NCBI GenBank assembly: GCA_038205755.1
Contig: JBBRBN010000005.1
Coordinates: 1-64,000, forward strand
DNA length: 64,000 nucleotides
From: JANNWF01 sp038205755
Lineage (GTDB): Bacteria; Pseudomonadota; Gammaproteobacteria; Xanthomonadales; Xanthomonadaceae
Direction of reading: 5' to 3'
A program made the translations under genes and the position numbers. Below the pieces are notes generated by a model. That model was not told where the DNA came from. It did no database searches and worked only from the letters and a program-made list of their open reading frames with translations. Shown here one piece after another: positions 59,733-64,000 of this stretch; position 1 is the first letter of the stretch, and each line of letters opens with the position of its first letter.

Positions 59733-60864
59733 GTGCCTAATTGCGTAAGTTAACAATCGTATTGCGGAGCTGCGCGCCCCGGACTTCGCGCTTTCTCCAG
59801 ACGAAGGGCGCCGCGTTGGCATTGTAGGCCTCGATGAAGTCATGAATGCTCTGGCCGAGTTGGGCCGTGCTGCTGAAGCTGGCGTTCTTCAGCGTCTTGC
59901 GCGTCATGATGCCGAACCATATCTCGACCTGGTTGAGCCAGCTCGCGCTGGTTGGCGTGAAGTGGAAATGCACGTTCGGATGTGCCGCCAGCCATTCATC
60001 GTTCTTCTTGTGCGTGTTGAGGTTGTCGAGAATCACATGGATCTCGCGGCCGGCCGGCAGGTCGGCGATCACATCGTCCATGAAGCTCTGAAAGTCAGCG
60101 CGCTTTTTGCTGGAGGTGGTCTTTGCCCGAATCACGCCAGTCGCTACCTGTAGGGCGGCGAACAGGTTCAGGGTGCCGTTGCGCTTGTACGTGCTCTTCA
60201 TGCCCTGAACGATCTTGCCGCTGCTGGTTTCGACGTAGCCTCGGCTGCGTTGCAACGCTTGAATCGATGGCTTCTCGTCAACGCTGAGCACCAACGCATT
60301 CTCAGGCGGGTTGAGGTACAAGCCAATCACGTCGGCCGCCTTGGCGGCGAACTCCGGATCGGTGCTGACGCACCAGGAGCGGTGACGCTGAAGTTGGATG
60401 CCCTCTTTGCGCAGGATCCGCCAAACCGCGTCGTCGGAGACGCCAAGCGCCTTGGCCAACGTGCCGCCGTCCCAGCTGGCCATGCCGGCGGGTGGTGCCA
60501 ATTCAAGTTGCCGCAACAGTCGATCACGAAGGGCGGGGCCGTAGATCGGAGGCTTGCCCGACCGCGGCGCATCGCTCAGACCCGCAATACCGCGGTCTGC
60601 AAATCGCCTTCGCCAGCGCCCCACCGTGAGCGGAAGCAGACCCAGCTCCATCGCCACTTGATCGTTGCGGCATCCATCCAAGCACAGCAGAACAATCTTC
60701 GCGCGCTCGACCAACCGCGCCTCGGCGCTCCGGCTCCTTGCTATCAACTCAAGCTGAGCTCGCACTTCCGCGCTGCAGACCAGCGCCACCGCAACTCGAC
60801 CCATGACACGCCCCGGTTGAGAGAACCGGGGAGATATAGTAACTACTATTAACGCAATTAGACA

Positions 60865-60865
<1 letters not shown>
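59733..60865. mobile_element. IS630-family insertion sequence
   Basis: 1133 bp. The left end GTGCCTAATTGCGTA (59733-59747) and the right end, read inverted, GTGTCTAATTGCGTT (60865-60851) are the terminal repeats (13 of 15 identical). TA dinucleotides flank both sides (59731-59732 and 60866-60867), as expected for the TA target duplication of IS630/Tc1-mariner elements. One transposase gene fills the inside. Near-intact ends and a full-length gene suggest it may still be active. Confidence 0.9.
59737..60804 (-). CDS. IS630-family transposase
   Basis: 355 residues. The N-terminal winged helix-turn-helix region includes ERAKIVLLCLDGCRNDQVAMELGLLPLTVGRWRRRFADRGIAGL, followed by a homeodomain-like second helix-turn-helix. 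The DDE catalytic domain has the first Asp in VLSVDEKPSIQALQ, the second in IHVILDNLNTHKK and the Glu in WLNQVEIWFGIM, all in place. The stop codon lies within the left terminal repeat. The gene occupies almost the whole element. Confidence 0.96.
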   Translation of the reverse strand: MGRVAVALVCSAEVRAQLELIARSRSAEARLVERAKIVLLCLDGCRNDQVAMELGLLPLTVGRWRRRFADRGIAGLSDAPRSGKPPIYGPALRDRLLRQLELAPPAGMASWDGGTLAKALGVSDDAVWRILRKEGIQLQRHRSWCVSTDPEFAAKAADVIGLYLNPPENALVLSVDEKPSIQALQRSRGYVETSSGKIVQGMKSTYKRNGTLNLFAALQVATGVIRAKTTSSKKRADFQSFMDDVIADLPAGREIHVILDNLNTHKKNDEWLAAHPNVHFHFTPTSASWLNQVEIWFGIMTRKTLKNASFSSTAQLGQSIHDFIEAYNANAAPFVWRKREVRGAQLRNTIVNLRN

Positions 60866-61281
<416 letters not shown>

Positions 61282-61289
61282 GGCGGTTT

Positions 61290-61700
61290 CTACTTCTTGT
61301 CCGGATGCGTGATGAAGCCCACCTTTGCCATGCCCACGCGCTTGGCGGTGCGCACAACGTCGGAAAGGATTCGGTACTTGGTGTCCTCATCGCCGCGGAT
61401 GTTGACCTGCGGCTGCGGCTTCTGCTGCGCCTCGACCGCGAGGCGCGATTCGAGGATCTGCATGCTGACCGGTTCGTCGTTCCAGTAGATCTTGCCGTTG
61501 GATTGAACGGCTACCGTGATCGGTCGGCCTTCGAACTTTTCGGTCGACTTGAGGGTCGCTTCCGGGAGAGTCACCTTGACCTTGTGCGACATCAGCGGCG
61601 TGGTGACCATGAAGATGATCAGCATCACCAGCATCACGTCGACCAGAGGTACGACGTTGGGCTCGGTGAAGCCGCCGCCCTCGTTTGCACTGAATGCCAT
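61290..61700 (-). CDS. exbD1: ExbD-type TonB energy-transduction protein (first exbD)
   Basis: 136 residues. The membrane helix NVVPLVDVMLVMLIIFMVTTPLM includes the proton-carrying Asp in PLVDVML. The periplasmic domain has VKVTLPEA, ITVAVQSNGKIYWND and ILSDVVRTAKRVGMAKVGFIT. It shares the P-L-x-D pattern with the following exbD2 but is distinct in sequence, the usual two-ExbD set of this group. It begins 26 bp after exbB ends and lies 8 bp before exbD2. Confidence 0.94.
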   Translation of the reverse strand: MAFSANEGGGFTEPNVVPLVDVMLVMLIIFMVTTPLMSHKVKVTLPEATLKSTEKFEGRPITVAVQSNGKIYWNDEPVSMQILESRLAVEAQQKPQPQVNIRGDEDTKYRILSDVVRTAKRVGMAKVGFITHPDKK

Positions 61701-61726
61701 CGGTGATCTCCCTCAGGGTTCGTCGA

Positions 61727-62503
61727 TCAGCGCTTTACGCTGACTTCGCCGACGCGCGCGCCGGTTGCGAAGAAGTCGTGCAGATCGTGTGCGAAGGTGT
61801 CGAACTTGGCGTTGGTGGTGCGGTTCTGTCGGCTGAATGCGTTGTATGCAATCACCGCCGGGATGGCTACGGCCAGGCCAAGTGCCGTCATGATCAGCGC
61901 CTCGCCGACCGGGCCGGCCACTGCCTCAATGCCCGCATTGCCACTGGCACCAATGCTGAGCAGGGCGTGATAAATGCCCCACACGGTGCCGAGCAGGCCA
62001 ACGAACGGGGCCGTTGAGCCGACCGTTGCCAGCAAGGTAAGGCCGTCTTCGAGCTTGGCGCTCTCACGGGTAACCGCCTGCCGCAGGGCGCGATCAATGA
62101 ATTCCGAACGGTTGAGTGCCTCAACCAGTCGGCTGCCTTCGTGCTTCTGGTGATGCGCAGCGGCGTGGGCACAGTCAAGCGCGATCTTTGAGAACGGCTC
62201 AGCGGGCGGCTGCTCTTCCATCAGGCGGATGGCATCAGCCGCGTTGCTGGTTTCCCAGAAGCCTCCAACCACGCGCTCGGCGCGGCCGCGGATCAGAACA
62301 TTCTTCAGCGAGTTGATGACCGTGAAGTACCACGCGGCGATCGACATCAGGATCAAGGTGATCAGCACGAGCCAACCCACCGAATCCATGTGCTGGATCA
62401 TGTGGGAGAAGCCCATCTGCTGGAACGCGGCGGCATCGCTGACGGCGCCACCGAGGGCCGGGAGGCCGGACGGGTCGAGCTGAGTTGCGGAGTCTTGGAG
62501 CAT
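61727..62503 (-). CDS. exbB: ExbB-type TonB energy-transduction protein
   Basis: 258 residues. Three membrane helices: SVGWLVLITLILMSIAAWYFTVI, ATVGSTAPFVGLLGTVWGIYHALLSI (the conserved G-x3-PFVGLLGTVWGI block) and EALIMTALGLAVAIPAVIAYNAFSR. The cytoplasmic loop between helices 1 and 2 is of normal size. ExbB forms the pentameric stator around ExbD and passes proton motive energy to TonB. Second gene of the tonB-exbB-exbD-exbD series. Confidence 0.95.
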   Translation of the reverse strand: MLQDSATQLDPSGLPALGGAVSDAAAFQQMGFSHMIQHMDSVGWLVLITLILMSIAAWYFTVINSLKNVLIRGRAERVVGGFWETSNAADAIRLMEEQPPAEPFSKIALDCAHAAAHHQKHEGSRLVEALNRSEFIDRALRQAVTRESAKLEDGLTLLATVGSTAPFVGLLGTVWGIYHALLSIGASGNAGIEAVAGPVGEALIMTALGLAVAIPAVIAYNAFSRQNRTTNAKFDTFAHDLHDFFATGARVGEVSVKR

Positions 62504-62520
62504 AACGCTTACCCTTTTGC

Positions 62521-63183
62521 TTAGGCGTCGGAGAGTTTGAACGAGATTGGAACGAGAACCCAGCCCTGTACCGGCTTACCGTCACGCAGACCGGGGTTGA
62601 ACACCCAGGCCTGTACCGCATCGATCGCTGCGCGATCCAACAGGCGCGAGCGACTGGACCGCTCGACCTCAATCTGCACCGGCTTGCCGTCGGTACCCAC
62701 CAGCACACGCAGCAGGACATCACCTTCCTCGCGGCGGCGAATTGCCTGAGGCGGATAGCGCGGCGGACGAATCCGGCGATACGTCTGGTCTTCGGTCGGG
62801 CCGTAATCCGCCGGCGGCGCTGGGGGCGCTGGCGGTGCCGGCGGCGGTGCCGCAATCGACATTGGAGTCGGAGCGTCGAAGATCACCGGCGGCGGCGCGT
62901 CCTGCGGCGGCGGCGGCGTCTTCGGCCGTTCGATTTCCTTCGGCGGTGGACGCTTCGGCGGATCGGGCGGCGGCGGCGGCGGCGGGGGTGGCGGCGGCGG
63001 CGGCTCGATGAAGGTGACTTCAACAATTTCCGGCGCGTCTTCGCCCTGCGAAGGCGCAGTCACCGGCGCCATCAGCACCATGAACCCCGCTACGTGCAGG
63101 GCAAATGCAAACGCCAAGCCAGTGACGCGTCCCCAATGGAACTTGTCAGGCGCGTCGTAGCGGTGGTTGGTCGATTCCGTCAT
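62521..63183 (-). CDS. tonB: TonB energy-transduction protein
   Basis: 220 residues from the ATG at 63183. The N-terminal signal-anchor helix is VTGLAFAFALHVAGFMVLMAP with the S/H pattern seen in TonB. A periplasmic spacer follows with a run of about 13 prolines and further P-K and P-A repeats. The C-terminal domain has RPPRYPPQAIRRREEGDVLLRVLVGTDG and LLDRAAIDAVQAWVFNPG, the TonB_C pattern. First gene of the operon; the following exbB starts 18 bp after its stop. The upstream 136 bp presumably holds the promoter. I see no Fur box that I would defend. Confidence 0.93.
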   Translation of the reverse strand: MTESTNHRYDAPDKFHWGRVTGLAFAFALHVAGFMVLMAPVTAPSQGEDAPEIVEVTFIEPPPPPPPPPPPPPDPPKRPPPKEIERPKTPPPPQDAPPPVIFDAPTPMSIAAPPPAPPAPPAPPADYGPTEDQTYRRIRPPRYPPQAIRRREEGDVLLRVLVGTDGKPVQIEVERSSRSRLLDRAAIDAVQAWVFNPGLRDGKPVQGWVLVPISFKLSDA

Positions 63184-63319
63184 GCGTACCAACAGCAGAT
63201 TAGTGAAGCGGGGTCGGCGTTCTGGGCCTGCCAAATAGGCGAGCGCATCAACGAGTAAGAGCGTGCGGTTAGCTTAACCCAAGCAGGGCAGGCTGCACAC
63301 GCTTGCTAGCAGAAAATCG

Positions 63320-64000
63320 TTACAGTTTTCCGGCGCGGCGCAACCACTCCTGGGCCTGATCCTTGGTTTCCGGGAATTTGGCTGCTTCCCTGTAGGCGGT
63401 AACCATCGCGTCGTTGTTCTTCAGGTCGAATTCGGCCCGGGCGATGATCATCCATGCATCGCCGGTTCGCTTCACCCCGCGCGCCAGCGCGTCCTGCGCA
63501 GCCGTCTTGGACTCTGCGTAGCGTTCCTCGTTGGATAGCAGTCGGGCCAGGTTGAGAGCAGCTTCGCCGTCCTTCGCAAACGCCGCTGCCTTGCGGTAGT
63601 TGGCGATGGCTTCTTCATACCTGTCGGTGAAATAGTAGGCTTGCGCCAGCGCGGTGTAGACCTCGCTGGTTTCCTTCAGCACTCCGTTGGCGAGTCCTTC
63701 ATTGATCACGCCGACCACTTCGGCCTCTTTGCCGTCCATGTTGAGGTACATGGAGTACAGCTGGCGGTAGTCGCGCTCTTCGGTGAAAAGACCTTTTGCA
63801 CGCATGGTTTCAAGCACTTCGGAGGCTTTGTCGAAGCGGTCTGATTGCGCGTAGATCAGGGCGACGTTCATGATCGCGCGCTTGTCGTCCGGATTGCGTG
63901 CGGCAATTCCCTCAGCGACGCGTGCGGCTTCTTCCGGCTTCTCGTGATCGACATAGGTCGCCATCAGCAGCTGGCTCCACGAGTCTTCCGGCTTGTCGCT
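63320..64000 (-). CDS. Tetratricopeptide-repeat protein, C-terminal part (cut by window edge)
   Basis: 227 codons are visible; the frame continues past the right edge, so the start is outside. Repeats of about 34 residues of TPR type are clear: ALAQAYYFTDRYEEAIANYRKAAAF, NLARLLSNEERYAESKTAAQDAL and IMNVALIYAQSDRFDKASEVLE. The protein ends DQAQEWLRRAGKL. The segment resembles TPR proteins with a long helical solenoid used as a scaffold; no catalytic domain is visible. It is on the same strand and upstream of tonB with about 136 bp between, so a shared transcript is possible but not shown. Confidence 0.85.
   Translation of the reverse strand, partial: SDKPEDSWSQLLMATYVDHEKPEEAARVAEGIAARNPDDKRAIMNVALIYAQSDRFDKASEVLETMRAKGLFTEERDYRQLYSMYLNMDGKEAEVVGVINEGLANGVLKETSEVYTALAQAYYFTDRYEEAIANYRKAAAFAKDGEAALNLARLLSNEERYAESKTAAQDALARGVKRTGDAWMIIARAEFDLKNNDAMVTAYREAAKFPETKDQAQEWLRRAGKL

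Overview
The window looks like chromosomal DNA of a high-GC gammaproteobacterium close to the Xanthomonadales/Lysobacterales. The lineage is inferred from gene content: a tonB-exbB-exbD-exbD row, a TraB/GumN-type protein, a phenylalanine 4-hydroxylase, a DcaP-type porin beside an acetate-type symporter, and short palindromic repeats of the GTAG/CTAG kind described from this order. No rRNA, tRNA, CRISPR array or prophage was seen. Genes are dense, often joined by 4-bp ATGA overlaps, and most lie on the minus strand.

Layout. 1-6.1 kb: the start of a GumN-like gene, a DUF4139 protein, and a pair of exported proteins, one with five CXXCH haem motifs. 6.2-9.6 kb: an LCM-type methyltransferase and a FAD-linked oxidase (ATGA overlap) beside a divergent XRE regulator. 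10.5-14.6 kb: the complete phospholipid-trafficking operon mlaFEDCBA, split between mlaE and mlaD by repeat-rich DNA. 14.9-20.1 kb: an ABC export operon with one ATPase, three consecutive periplasmic adaptors and one MacB-like permease. 20.2-27.7 kb: a rhomboid protease, a DUF2238 protein, a 1243-residue surface protein (PPC, P-domain, DUF11 repeats, IPTL-CTERM-like tail), phhA and a DUF2306-like membrane protein. 27.8-31.3 kb: a NarL-type two-component pair and an MgtC/DUF4010 protein.

31.7-37.0 kb: a YtrA-type GntR regulator with a palindromic operator, an ABC ATPase, a permease and an S9 peptidase, apparently one operon. 37.5-39.1 kb: a ribbon-helix-helix regulator with a PHB-depolymerase-family esterase. 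39.4-42.1 kb: a 2OG-Fe(II) oxygenase, cardiolipin synthase and a small membrane protein. 42.4-54.9 kb: an acetate-use island with a DcaP porin, a DUF4212/symporter pair, a CBS-DUF294 protein and an exonuclease in one direction, acetyl-CoA synthetase and a LuxR-type regulator in the other, and a symporter-fused hybrid kinase of the CrbS/MxtR kind. 55-57.9 kb: a diguanylate cyclase with a beta-propeller sensor. 58.1-64 kb: a small exported protein, pdxJ, an IS630 element, and tonB-exbB-exbD1-exbD2, ending in a TPR protein cut by the window edge.

The most unusual pattern is two families of short inverted-repeat elements with CTAG/TAG termini. In three places (6261, 14899, 60865) the terminal TAG of an element is the stop codon of the adjacent gene, and at the third the IS630 element has inserted into that same TA.
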